A stretch of DNA of 64,000 nt from an uncultured Desulfobacterales bacterium. Lineage in GTDB: Bacteria; Desulfobacterota; Desulfobulbia; Desulfobulbales; Desulfocapsaceae. The stretch is from the NCBI GenBank assembly GCA_937915545.1, contig CALGIJ010000012.1, positions 1-64,000 on the forward strand, in the 5' to 3' direction. Positions 34,236 to 42,842 of the stretch are shown piece after piece; position 1 is the stretch's first letter, and every line of letters begins with the position of its first letter. Under the pieces are notes generated by a model. That model had not been told where the DNA came from. It saw only the letters and a list, made by a program, of their open reading frames with translations, and did not search any database. The translations under genes and the position numbers were made by a program.

Positions 34236-34262
34236 TTCGGCCTGAGACGAGGGCCGGTTTTT
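34236..34262 (+). terminator. candidate terminator after the M23 peptidase
   Basis: CGGCC and GGCCG form a short stem followed by GTTTTT. The stem is only 5 bp, so efficiency is doubtful. Confidence 0.4.
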
Positions 34263-34311
34263 GCGGAGAAGAAAAAAATACCTGCAAAATCATTGAAAAA
34301 ATTTTACACTG

Positions 34312-34479
34312 CTAGTCCTCGATATCATAATCGCCGTGCCCGCAGAGGGCGCAGCGCAGGGTTTGATCGTAGCGGTCGAAGATCCACTGCCAGCCCTTGG
34401 CCTCGATCATCTCCTCTTCTTCGACACGACAGTGAATACAAACCCACTTATCGCCTTCTTCGGTTTCGAATAAATGCAT
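34312..34479 (-). CDS. 55-residue double-CxxC zinc-ribbon-like protein
   Basis: A short frame of 55 residues starts MHLFETEEGDKWVCIHC and ends LCGHGDYDIED. Two CxxC pairs (CIHC at 14-17, CALC at 43-46) are spaced 25 residues apart, which fits a zinc ribbon. The composition is acidic, with Trp/Tyr clusters. GAGGA lies six bases before the ATG. It sits on minus between two plus-strand genes, ending near an AT-rich weak hairpin with T-runs. Family not recognised. The paired cysteines and the ribosome site argue that it is real. Confidence 0.6.
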   Translation of the reverse strand: MHLFETEEGDKWVCIHCRVEEEEMIEAKGWQWIFDRYDQTLRCALCGHGDYDIED

Positions 34480-34595
34480 ACCATCCTCACCCGTAACAGC
34501 GTGTGTTTCCCATACGCCTGCAGCCCTCGCGAGCTGCGGCGCCTTCTCGGCCGGCGCTCCCCCGACCTCTTCTGCAACCTTGCGGTGGCACGCCG

Positions 34596-36065
34596 ATGAC
34601 GTTTTTCAGCAAGCGGCCACGGCTGCTCTACAGCTACCTGGCAACCGAGATGCTGGCGCCGTTCTTCGCCAGCTTCCTCATCATGAACTGCGTCTTTTTC
34701 CTCGTCAAACTCATCCCTTTTCTCAACTTCGTCCTCGATCTCAATATCGGGGCGGCGGATTTCGTCCGTCTCTTCTGCTATCTCTTTCCCAACATCTTCC
34801 TCTATGCCCTGCCGATGGCGGCGATGATGGGGGTGACCATCGGCTTTGCGCGTCTGTCCAGCGACTCTGAGATCCTCGCCCTCAAGGCGAGCGGTGTCAG
34901 CATCTACCAGATTCTGCCGCCGGTTATCATGGTCGCCAGCCTCATCGCCCTGCTCACCAGCTATATCTCCATCAAGCTCATCCCCTTGAGCGAGGTGTCG
35001 ATGAAGCAGCTCACCTACCAGCTGCTCAAGGAAAAGATCAACGAAGGGGTCAAGGAACACGTCTTCACCGAGGCCCTCGGCGAGGTCGTCGTATACATCG
35101 ACAAGATCGACAAGTCAACCGGGGAGTGGCAGAACGTCTTCGTCTCCGACACTCGCGGGGTCGACAACCCCATCATCACCATGGCCTCCACCGGTTCGAT
35201 GACCAGCAACATCTCCAGCATGATGGTATCGATCATTCTTCGCAACGGCAGTCTGCACCGTCCAGGCCGCGACAACGCGCAGATCGTCGAGTTCGAGCAG
35301 TATCAGATCAACATCCCTCTGAAGCCTCCCTCCGGACGTGCCACCACCCTGAAAAAGACCGCCCTGAGCATGAAGGAACTGCGCGAAGAAGCGGAACGGG
35401 CCACAGTCGAGGAAAACCGCCGCAAGTATTTGATCGAGTCGCACAAACGGCTGGTACTGCCCCTCGGCTGCCTGATCATCGCTCTCATCGGCCTGCCCCT
35501 CGGCCTGCAGGCCCGGCCGGGGCGCAAGGCCATTGGCATCCAGGCCGGACTGGCCATCTTCGTCCTCTATTACATCCTCTTCACCCTCGGTAAAACCCTG
35601 GCCGAAGAAGGCGCGCTGCCGGTAGCGCTGGCGATGTGGACGCCCAACGGTATCTTTCTGCTCCTCGCCCTCTTCTGGATCAACCGTATCGCCGTTGAAA
35701 AACCCCTCGTCCCCGAGGCCATGGCCCTGCTCGTCTCGACGCTGTGGCAAGGCGCCACCGCCCCGCTGCGGCGTCTCGGCGGGCGAATTGCTCGGGCGCT
35801 TGGCAGAAATGTCGGCGACCAAGCGCTGGAAGAAGAGCGAGCTCAGCAGAGAGCGGCCCATAATATCATCAAGGGTAACGCCAAGAGCCGCGTCTTCCAC
35901 GTCCCCGCCTGCGAGTACTATAATTGTAAAAACTGCACCATCTCTTTCAAGGATATCGACGTCGCCATCGAGTCGGGCTTCGAGCCATGCCGCTTCTGCC
36001 AGGACCTGATCGAAGACTACCGCCGGGAAATGGCCTCGCCCCCTTCCCAGCCAGAGGAAAAGTGA
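34596..36065 (+). CDS. lptF: LptF/LptG family LPS-export permease with C-terminal zinc-binding tail
   Basis: A 489-residue inner-membrane permease of the LptB2FG complex that extracts lipopolysaccharide. Three N-terminal helices, a beta-jellyroll periplasmic domain (~105-290), and three C-terminal helices (LVLPLGCLIIALIGLPLGLQ) are visible. From ~430 there is an added cytosolic tail, SRVFHVPACEYYNC...CKNC...EPCRFC, which resembles the Ada-type/nuclease metal-binding knuckle. The start at 34596 is chosen because the helix-1 region begins there; the ribosome site is weak. Which of LptF or LptG it is cannot be settled; no second permease gene is adjacent. The nnrED start follows directly. Confidence 0.85.
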   Translation: MTFFSKRPRLLYSYLATEMLAPFFASFLIMNCVFFLVKLIPFLNFVLDLNIGAADFVRLFCYLFPNIFLYALPMAAMMGVTIGFARLSSDSEILALKASGVSIYQILPPVIMVASLIALLTSYISIKLIPLSEVSMKQLTYQLLKEKINEGVKEHVFTEALGEVVVYIDKIDKSTGEWQNVFVSDTRGVDNPIITMASTGSMTSNISSMMVSIILRNGSLHRPGRDNAQIVEFEQYQINIPLKPPSGRATTLKKTALSMKELREEAERATVEENRRKYLIESHKRLVLPLGCLIIALIGLPLGLQARPGRKAIGIQAGLAIFVLYYILFTLGKTLAEEGALPVALAMWTPNGIFLLLALFWINRIAVEKPLVPEAMALLVSTLWQGATAPLRRLGGRIARALGRNVGDQALEEERAQQRAAHNIIKGNAKSRVFHVPACEYYNCKNCTISFKDIDVAIESGFEPCRFCQDLIEDYRREMASPPSQPEEK

Positions 36066-36066
36066 G

Positions 36067-37746
36067 ATGAAACTGCCCACCGCGTCCGAAATGCAAAAAC
36101 TCGACCGTGCCGCCAGCGAGGACTACGGCATTCCCAGCATCCTGCTCATGGAAAACGCCGGGGTGGGTACTGTGAACATCATCGAGAAGGAGATCGGGCC
36201 CTGCGGCGGCACCTACTCCCCCATTTTCGTCGGGCCCGGCAACAACGGCGGTGATGGCCTGGTGATCGGCCGCCACCTCTATCAGCGCGGCTGCCAGCCG
36301 ATTTTCTTCTTCCTCGTCAACCCCTCGCTGCTCCGCGGCGATGCCGCCGTCAACCTGGCCATCATCAGGAAACTGCGGCTGCCCTTCCACGTCGTCGACA
36401 GTCCCAAGCGGGTGGAGACCATCGCCGTGCTGCTGCAGCAGATGGAGATGCGTGGACTGCCGTGCCATGTGATCGTCGATGCCATCTTCGGCGTCGGCTT
36501 GAACCGTGAAGTCACCGACCATTTTGCCGACGCCATAAACCTCGTCAACAAGGCCGGCTTCGCGGCCAAGGTGCCGAGGGTGGCGGTAGACATTCCCTCG
36601 GGCATCGACGCCGATACCGGCAAGGTCCTCGGCGCCTGCATCCGCGCCGACCTTACCGCGACCTACTGTTGCGCCAAGCCCGGCCATTTCCTGCACGGCG
36701 GCTCGGAATGGACCGGGAAGTTGCAAATCGTCGACATCGGCATCCCCCCGGAGGCCATCGCCAGAGCGCGGATCAGCACCGAACTGGTGACCCGCGACAC
36801 CTTCCATCACCTCGCCCGGCCGTTGCAACGAGCCAAGGGGGCCCACAAGGGAACCCAGGGGCATATCCTCGTCATAGCCGGCTCCCGTGGCAAGAGTGGC
36901 GCCGCCATCCTCGCCGCCAGAGGCGCCCTGCGCAGCGGAGCCGGCCTGGTCAGCCTCTGCGTGCCATCCGCGGTGGCAGACGCCGTGGCCAGCACATTGG
37001 TCGAAGCGATGACCATTCCCTGCCCAGGCAGCCACGATTATATGAGCGTCGACGATTGGCCGACAATTTTTTCGGCGACAATCGACAAGAAGGCAGTCGT
37101 CATCGGCCCCGGTCTCGGACAGGCCAAACCCACCAGGGAACTGGTACTGCAACTCTACCGTCAGCTCCCCTGCCCGATGGTGCTCGACGCCGACGCCCTC
37201 AACATCCTCGCCCAGGCCCGCCACACGTTGACGGAGGCCGGCGGGCCGCGCATTTTTACCCCTCATCCCGGAGAGTTGGCCAGGCTCCTACAAAAGAGCC
37301 CCAGCGACATCCAGAACAACCGCATCGACGCGGCGCTGCTCGGCAGCAGTCTCTTCCGCAACGACCATCACGACACCACCCTCGTGCTGAAGGGCGCGGG
37401 GACGATCATCGCCAGCAGCGACGGCACTATTTTCATCAACACCACCGGCAATCCGGGGATGGCCACCGCAGGCATGGGCGACGTGCTCGCCGGAATGATA
37501 GGCGCGCTGGTCGGCCAGGGACTGTCGCCGATGGATGCGGCGGTGGCCGGAGCGTATCTCCATGGGGCCGCCGCCGACAGCCTTTTCCAGCAGCATGGCG
37601 CCGGCTTTCTCGCCTCACAGGTTGCCGACAGCATCCCCGATGTTGCGTCCCGTTCTCTCGCCGCAACTTCACAAGGTCGCGGCGAGGGGGCGCTCACCAC
37701 ACGATGGGTGCCAGGCCCTTTTCCTGCAAATACTGATTGCACTTGA
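36067..37746 (+). CDS. nnrDE: bifunctional NAD(P)H-hydrate epimerase / dehydratase
   Basis: A 559-residue metabolite-repair enzyme that restores damaged NADHX/NADPHX. The N-terminal YjeF epimerase domain (~1-215) has PGNNGGDGLVIGRHL and VDIPSGIDADTG. The C-terminal ribokinase-like dehydratase domain has GSRGKSGAAILAARGALR, VLDADALNILA, TPHPGELARLL and the signature GNPGMATAGMGDVLAG. It starts one base after the lptF stop. The last ~17 codons overlap convergent ung by 53 bases. Confidence 0.95.
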   Translation: MKLPTASEMQKLDRAASEDYGIPSILLMENAGVGTVNIIEKEIGPCGGTYSPIFVGPGNNGGDGLVIGRHLYQRGCQPIFFFLVNPSLLRGDAAVNLAIIRKLRLPFHVVDSPKRVETIAVLLQQMEMRGLPCHVIVDAIFGVGLNREVTDHFADAINLVNKAGFAAKVPRVAVDIPSGIDADTGKVLGACIRADLTATYCCAKPGHFLHGGSEWTGKLQIVDIGIPPEAIARARISTELVTRDTFHHLARPLQRAKGAHKGTQGHILVIAGSRGKSGAAILAARGALRSGAGLVSLCVPSAVADAVASTLVEAMTIPCPGSHDYMSVDDWPTIFSATIDKKAVVIGPGLGQAKPTRELVLQLYRQLPCPMVLDADALNILAQARHTLTEAGGPRIFTPHPGELARLLQKSPSDIQNNRIDAALLGSSLFRNDHHDTTLVLKGAGTIIASSDGTIFINTTGNPGMATAGMGDVLAGMIGALVGQGLSPMDAAVAGAYLHGAAADSLFQQHGAGFLASQVADSIPDVASRSLAATSQGRGEGALTTRWVPGPFPANTDCT

Positions 37747-38377
37747 GAAAGACCCCCGAACCGAGGAAACCCTTGTGGGCGGAGAGCGGCGAGGGGTGGC
37801 TGGTGGCCAGCACGAGGTGCCTGGAACTGTCGATGAGTTCGCGTTTCTTCTGCGCGAAAGCCCCCCAGAGCATGAAGACGACATGCTCCCGCCTGGCGGA
37901 GATGGTGGAGATGATATCGTCGGTGAGGCGATGCCAGCCCAGCGAAGCATGGGACATGGGCTTTTTGGCGATCACCGTCAAGCTGGCGTTGAGCAGGAGC
38001 ACGCCCTGCCGTGCCCAGCGGCTCAGATCGGTATCGACGCTCACCTGCTCACCCCCATAGAGGCTGTTGTTCACCTCCTGGAGGATGTTGCGCAAGGAAG
38101 GCGGCATGGGGATGCCGGGGCGCACCGAGAAGCACAGGCCATGTGCCTCGGGGCCGAGGCCGGGGTGTTCATTAAAGTAAGGGTCCTGTCCGATGATCAC
38201 CACCCGGGTCTCGCCGAGGCTGGTGAGCCGCATGGCGGCGAAGACGTTTTCGCGCAAGGGGAAGACACGCTCACCGGGAGGCCGGTTTTCATAGGCCTTT
38301 TTAAGCAGCTCCTTATGCATCCCCTGCCGCATCAGCGGCACGTTCTGCTCCCACAGCATCTCCACCCTCCCCATCAC
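37694..38377 (-). CDS. ung: uracil-DNA glycosylase, family 1
   Basis: UDG excises uracil from DNA. The 227-residue protein keeps the catalytic Asp (D65 in IIGQDPY), PPSLRN and the HPSPLSAHKG motif (H194). The usual GQDPYHGPGQAHGL loop is altered: after Tyr the sequence is FNEHPGLGPE before AHGL, replacing the His and adding about five residues. It begins six bases after the CheB-like gene, so it is likely transcribed with the nadD group. Confidence 0.93.
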   Translation of the reverse strand: MMGRVEMLWEQNVPLMRQGMHKELLKKAYENRPPGERVFPLRENVFAAMRLTSLGETRVVIIGQDPYFNEHPGLGPEAHGLCFSVRPGIPMPPSLRNILQEVNNSLYGGEQVSVDTDLSRWARQGVLLLNASLTVIAKKPMSHASLGWHRLTDDIISTISARREHVVFMLWGAFAQKKRELIDSSRHLVLATSHPSPLSAHKGFLGSGVFLKCNQYLQEKGLAPIVW

Positions 38378-38383
38378 TGCTGG

Positions 38384-39610
38384 CTATTCGGTCACCGCCC
38401 CGCCCCTCGCCCGACTGTGCAGATCGCGAAGTTTCTCCACCAGCGCGGCACTGTCGAGGCTCGGTAAATCGCCCCCTTTGGCGAGGATATGCCGGATCAT
38501 CTTCTTGCAGTAGCATTCGCGGTTGTCGAGTACCAACGGCACCCCGCCGTTCTTGGCGAGGATCGCCATGCCCTTGTCGCCCTCTGCATCGTCCCCGGAG
38601 AGCACCACGCCGCAGGCCCGCTTCTTATAAAGGGTGGACACCGAGGCGAGGAGGACATCCAACGGTCCGCAGTTCATGGTCGACTTCTGCAGGCGCTGCA
38701 GTGTCAGCTGGGCACTGTAGGGCTTGAGATGTAGGAAGTCGTGGCCGGAGGCGATGTAACAATTGCCGCCCTCAATGCTCACTCCCTCACGGGCGCGGTG
38801 CACCTTGATGGCAGAGATGGCGTCGAGGTATTCGGTGAAGCGGTTGAGATGTTCGGTCTCCTCATGGATGACCGCCAGGAAGGCACCGCCCATTTCCGGA
38901 TCAAGGTGGGGAACGATCTCAAGAAGGTTGAAGAAACTGCCCTCCCCTCCGCCGAAGACGGTGATGAAGGAGTTGCGCCGCAGCTGTCCACTGGCGCCGC
39001 CATCGAGGTCGATAGTGTCCCCGCATTGCTGACAGACAACGCTCTGCGGCGGGTGGGCACGATTGTAGCTGACCATCTGGCGGCCGCCGCACTCCTCGCA
39101 GAAGACCATCCTGCCAACCTCTTCCGGGGGCAGGTGGCCCTCGAGGTTCGGCGCGGTGAAGAACGGTTCCCGCGCCCGCAGACGCAAGGTAGCTGCACGA
39201 CGCACTTTCTCGAGGAGAACCTTGCGTTCCGTCTCGATGCTGTTCTTCTGGAAGACAAAATCCTTGGAGATGAAATCCACAGCCCCGTTTTTCATGGTGT
39301 CGAAGGCCCGGGCGGTACCCTCCTCGCTAAGGCTCGAGAACATGATAGTCGGGGTGGGGCGATGGATCATCAGATGCTGCAATGCCGTCATGCCGTCCAT
39401 GAGCGGCATCTCCAGGTCGAGGAGGATCACCGCCGGTCTGGTCTTGAGGATCATGTCGAGGGCCTCGATACCGTTCTGCGCCTCGCCGACGATGACGAGG
39501 TCTCGACAGTCCTCGAAGATATCTCGCAGGAACCTGCGGAACACCAAAGAATCATCGACGATCAGAACGGTGATCGTACCATCGTCTGTCCTGCCATTCA
39601 CGTGTGCCAT
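38384..39610 (-). CDS. CheB-like response regulator with zinc ribbon and degenerate esterase domain
   Basis: A 408-residue protein. The receiver domain (~13-125) has acidic D19-D20, phospho-acceptor D65 in LLDLEMP and K116. A linker carries two CxxC pairs (C171, C174; C193, C196), a zinc ribbon absent from ordinary CheB. The C-terminal part follows the CheB methylesterase fold, but the GASTGG nucleophile loop reads FGGGEGS, with no catalytic Ser; the GMGxDG turn reads SGDDAEGDKG. H249 in AVIHEE may be the old triad His. It is probably non-enzymatic. No chemotaxis gene is near; it lies between nadD and ung. Start at 39610 has GGAGGCGAAGG. Confidence 0.82.
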   Translation of the reverse strand: MAHVNGRTDDGTITVLIVDDSLVFRRFLRDIFEDCRDLVIVGEAQNGIEALDMILKTRPAVILLDLEMPLMDGMTALQHLMIHRPTPTIMFSSLSEEGTARAFDTMKNGAVDFISKDFVFQKNSIETERKVLLEKVRRAATLRLRAREPFFTAPNLEGHLPPEEVGRMVFCEECGGRQMVSYNRAHPPQSVVCQQCGDTIDLDGGASGQLRRNSFITVFGGGEGSFFNLLEIVPHLDPEMGGAFLAVIHEETEHLNRFTEYLDAISAIKVHRAREGVSIEGGNCYIASGHDFLHLKPYSAQLTLQRLQKSTMNCGPLDVLLASVSTLYKKRACGVVLSGDDAEGDKGMAILAKNGGVPLVLDNRECYCKKMIRHILAKGGDLPSLDSAALVEKLRDLHSRARGGAVTE

Positions 39611-39644
39611 GACCTTCGCCTCCGCGTGCCGATGCGGAATGGGT

Positions 39645-40322
39645 TTACAACTGGTGGGTGGCCGCCCCCGCGTCCGTGCGGTAGAGACCTCGTTGCATAA
39701 TGTACGCCAGCACCTGCGCCGGCAGCTGCCCAAGCGGCTCGAGCCCCTGGGCGATGCCCTTCCTGATAACGGTGGAACTGATATCGATGAAGTCGCCAGA
39801 AAGAACGACAATCTCCTGCGAAACGCCACTCCGCCGCCAGACTCCGCCCTGCAGGCCATAGCCGAGGCGGGCAAGAAACTCGTGGAAGGCGGAGCCGTCT
39901 TCGTCCTGTCCCGGTCTGCAGGCGACGATGACCGTCACCCGCCGCAAGATTTCTTCGTACTCCCGCCACGAGAGGAGATCGATGAATGCGTCGCTGCCGA
40001 TCAGGAAGTAGAGCCGGGAGGCGGAAGCAATCCCTTTTTCCACCAGGCGCAGGGTTTCGATGGTATAGGACGGTCCCGGCAAGGTCGCTTCGACATCAGA
40101 GCACTGGAATCGGTCCTCGCCGTCAATGGCCAGCCGCACCATGGCGAGGCGGTCGGCGAAGGGGGCAAGGAGTTCGCCGCTCTTGTGCGGCGGTCGCGCC
40201 GAGGGCAGAAAAATGACTCGGTCGAGACGACACTCTTCCAGCGCCTTCTTCGCCAGGGTGAGGTGGCCAAGGTGAATGGGGTTGAAGGTCCCCCCGAGAA
40301 GACCGACACTGCGCATGCTCAC
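39645..40322 (-). CDS. nadD: nicotinate-nucleotide adenylyltransferase
   Basis: NadD adenylates nicotinate mononucleotide in NAD synthesis. The 225-residue protein has LLGGTFNPIHLGHL with the HxGH signature and ISSTVIRKGI as the second nucleotide motif. A GTG start at 40322 overlaps the proA stop (GTGA); an ATG two codons later at 40316 is equally possible. Its neighbours proA and obgE form a common bacterial arrangement (obgE-proB-proA-nadD). rsfS, often next, is replaced by the CheB-like gene. Confidence 0.95.
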   Translation of the reverse strand: MSMRSVGLLGGTFNPIHLGHLTLAKKALEECRLDRVIFLPSARPPHKSGELLAPFADRLAMVRLAIDGEDRFQCSDVEATLPGPSYTIETLRLVEKGIASASRLYFLIGSDAFIDLLSWREYEEILRRVTVIVACRPGQDEDGSAFHEFLARLGYGLQGGVWRRSGVSQEIVVLSGDFIDISSTVIRKGIAQGLEPLGQLPAQVLAYIMQRGLYRTDAGAATHQL

Positions 40323-41575
40323 CCGCGAACCTGCCCCTGTCCGTAGACGATGAATTTCCGCGTGGTCAGTTCTTCCAGGCCCATCGGCCCATAAGCGTGC
40401 AGCTTGGTGGTGCTGATACCGATCTCCGCCCCGAGGCCGAGCTGGCCGCCATCATTGAACCTCGTAGAAGCGTTGACCATCACCGCCGAGGCATCGATCT
40501 CAGCCAGGAAGCGCTGCGCGGTGGTGTAGTTTTCGGTGATGATGCTCTCGGTATGCTTGGAGCCGTAGCGCTCGATATAGTCGCGAGCCTCGTCATAGGA
40601 GTTCACCACGCGGACGCAGAGGATGAGGTCGAGAAACTCCCGCCCCCAGTCGTCGTCGCCTGCCGCGGTAATGACTGGCGACAGGGACCGGCTGACCTCG
40701 CAGCCACGCAGCTCGACCCCCTGGGCGACCAGAGCCTCGGCCAGGGAAGGGAGACAGCGCGACGCCACCTCACGATGCACCAGCAGCCCTTCAAGGGCGT
40801 TGCAGGCGGAAGGCCGCTGCGACTTGGCATTGAGGACGATGGCCTCGACTTTGTCGAGATCGGCGTCCTTGTCGATGAAAATATGGCAAACACCCTTGTA
40901 ATGCTTGAGCACCGGAATGCGCGACTTGGCGGTGACGCTGCGTATAAGGCCCTCGCCGCCGCGGGGGATGACCAGGTCGACCAGCTCGTCCTGGAGGAGG
41001 AGGATATCGACGGCGGCTCGGTCGGTCACCGGCAGCAGCTGCACCGCATCGACCGGCACCGCTTCGCGTTCAAGGGCCTGGTGGAAGAGTCCGGCCAGGG
41101 CGAGGTTGGAGCGAAAGGCCTCGGAGCCGCCGCGCAATATGACGGCATTGCCGGTTTTGAGACAGAGGGCGGCGGCGTCGACGGTGACGTTGGGCCGGGA
41201 TTCGTAAATCATGGCGATGACCCCGAGAGGGACGCGCATACGGCCGACCAGCAATCCGTTGGGGCGCTTGACGAAGTCCTCCACCTTGCCCACCGGGTCG
41301 GGGAGCAGGCGCAGTTCCTCGAGGGCGACGACCATGGCGTCGATGACGGTGTCGGTCAACCGCAGGCGATCGAGCATCGCCGCCGCAAGACCTTTCGCGG
41401 CGGCATCGCGCAGGTCGAGATCATTTGCCTGCTTCAGTTCATGGCGATGCTCGTCGAGGAGTCGGCCCATGGCCGCGAGGACCCTGTCCTTGGTCGTCGT
41501 CGGCAAAGTCGCCAATGACGACGAGACCTTTTTGGCACTGCGCGCCAGCGCCACAATGCGCTCTTCAAGTGTCAT
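40319..41575 (-). CDS. proA: gamma-glutamyl phosphate reductase
   Basis: ProA reduces gamma-glutamyl phosphate to glutamate semialdehyde in proline synthesis. The 418-residue length is standard. Family stretches are RVPLGVIAMIYESRPNVT, LKTGNAVILRGGSEA and the catalytic Cys region NAKSQRPSACNALEGLLV. The end of the protein, GPMGLEELTTRKFIVYGQGQ, is typical. It follows proB by 31 bases. Confidence 0.97.
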   Translation of the reverse strand: MTLEERIVALARSAKKVSSSLATLPTTTKDRVLAAMGRLLDEHRHELKQANDLDLRDAAAKGLAAAMLDRLRLTDTVIDAMVVALEELRLLPDPVGKVEDFVKRPNGLLVGRMRVPLGVIAMIYESRPNVTVDAAALCLKTGNAVILRGGSEAFRSNLALAGLFHQALEREAVPVDAVQLLPVTDRAAVDILLLQDELVDLVIPRGGEGLIRSVTAKSRIPVLKHYKGVCHIFIDKDADLDKVEAIVLNAKSQRPSACNALEGLLVHREVASRCLPSLAEALVAQGVELRGCEVSRSLSPVITAAGDDDWGREFLDLILCVRVVNSYDEARDYIERYGSKHTESIITENYTTAQRFLAEIDASAVMVNASTRFNDGGQLGLGAEIGISTTKLHAYGPMGLEELTTRKFIVYGQGQVRG

Positions 41576-41606
41576 CGTAAAATCTCCGTTGTGATGTCAA
41601 TCGCCT

Positions 41607-42764
41607 CTATAGCAAAACAAGATTGTCGCGATGCACGACTTCGTCGCTCTCCTTGTACCCGAGGATATCGGCGATGCTGTCGGTATGTTTTCCCTTGATC
41701 TTCTCGAGGTCGGTTGAACAGAAGTTGACCAGCCCCACCGCAACCTCTTTTCCCTGCGCATCGAGACAACGCACCGAATCACCCTGATCGAAATGCCCCT
41801 CGACGGCGACGATGCCGGACGGTAGGAGGCTGCGGCCCTTCTCGGTCAGGGCGAGGCAGGCTCCGCGATCGAGATACAGAGCGCCCTGAGGCTTGAGCAC
41901 ATAGGCAATCCAGCGCTTGCGGCTCTGCATCTTTTCGGTACGCGGCACAAAGAACGTGCCCAGTTCTTCGCCGGCAAAGAGCCGCCGCAGGACGCCCTTG
42001 CAGCGCCCTGGAGCGATAAAGGCACTGCCCCCGCCGGCACTGACCATTTTGGCGGCGAGGATTTTGCTGCGCATGCCGCCGGTGCCGAGCACACTCTTGC
42101 TGTTGCCGGCCATGGCCTCGATGGCCTCTGTGACCTCGGGAACGGTGCGAATGGCAATGGCGCCAGGGTCGGCGATGGGGTTACGATCGTAGAGGGCGTC
42201 GACGTCGGTGAGACAGACGAACATGTCAGCCTCGATGAGATTGGCGACGAGGGCGCCGAGTTTGTCGTTATCGCTGAACTTGAGCTCTTCGGTGGATACC
42301 GTGTCGTTTTCGTTGAGCACCGGGATGGTGCCGAATTCGAGCAGGGTGAGCAGGGTGTTGCGCACGTTGAGGTAGCGCCTGCGATCGGCGAGATCGGAAT
42401 GGGTGAGGAGCACCTGGGCGATGGTCTTGCCATGGCGGCCAAAGGCCTCATCATAATCGTGCATCAGTCGCGACTGGCCGATAGCGGCCAGGGCCTGCTT
42501 CTCGCGCATGGTAACCTCGCGGCCGTCGACGATGCCCATCTTGCGCTTTCCGGCGGCCACCGCGCCCGAGCTGACGAGAATCACCTCGCGACCGCTGTCG
42601 GTGAGAAAGGCGATATCTTCGGCGAGGCTGTCGATGACCTCAGTGTTCAGGCCGGCGGCACCGGCCAGGATGGCGCTGCCGACCTTGACCACCACCCGCT
42701 TCGCCCGCCGGCAGAAGTAGAGGCGGCCAGAATCATCGCCGGGTTGAAGCCCCTCTGTTTCCAT
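41607..42764 (-). CDS. proB: glutamate 5-kinase with PUA domain
   Basis: ProB phosphorylates glutamate, the regulated first step of proline synthesis. The 385-residue protein has an amino-acid-kinase domain (VVVKVGSAIL, VSSGAVAAGKRKMG, FSDNDKLGALVANLI, GTGGMRSKILAAK) and a C-terminal PUA domain from ~residue 290. The start at 42764 has GGGAGGTGA upstream; an in-frame start ten codons earlier is less likely. Feedback control by proline is usual for the family but cannot be seen here. Confidence 0.96.
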   Translation of the reverse strand: METEGLQPGDDSGRLYFCRRAKRVVVKVGSAILAGAAGLNTEVIDSLAEDIAFLTDSGREVILVSSGAVAAGKRKMGIVDGREVTMREKQALAAIGQSRLMHDYDEAFGRHGKTIAQVLLTHSDLADRRRYLNVRNTLLTLLEFGTIPVLNENDTVSTEELKFSDNDKLGALVANLIEADMFVCLTDVDALYDRNPIADPGAIAIRTVPEVTEAIEAMAGNSKSVLGTGGMRSKILAAKMVSAGGGSAFIAPGRCKGVLRRLFAGEELGTFFVPRTEKMQSRKRWIAYVLKPQGALYLDRGACLALTEKGRSLLPSGIVAVEGHFDQGDSVRCLDAQGKEVAVGLVNFCSTDLEKIKGKHTDSIADILGYKESDEVVHRDNLVLL

Positions 42765-42842
42765 GTCACCTCCCGGGACCGCCAGGGTCACCTTCTCCAG
42801 GATGCTGGGGCGTCTTCCGCCCCTCGCGCAACGACCACCACC

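Noticed and set aside
39611..39874. 88-residue N-terminal extension of the CheB-like protein
   Set aside because: It overlaps nadD, is Arg/Ser-rich as a shadow frame would be, and a strong ribosome site precedes the Met at 39610.
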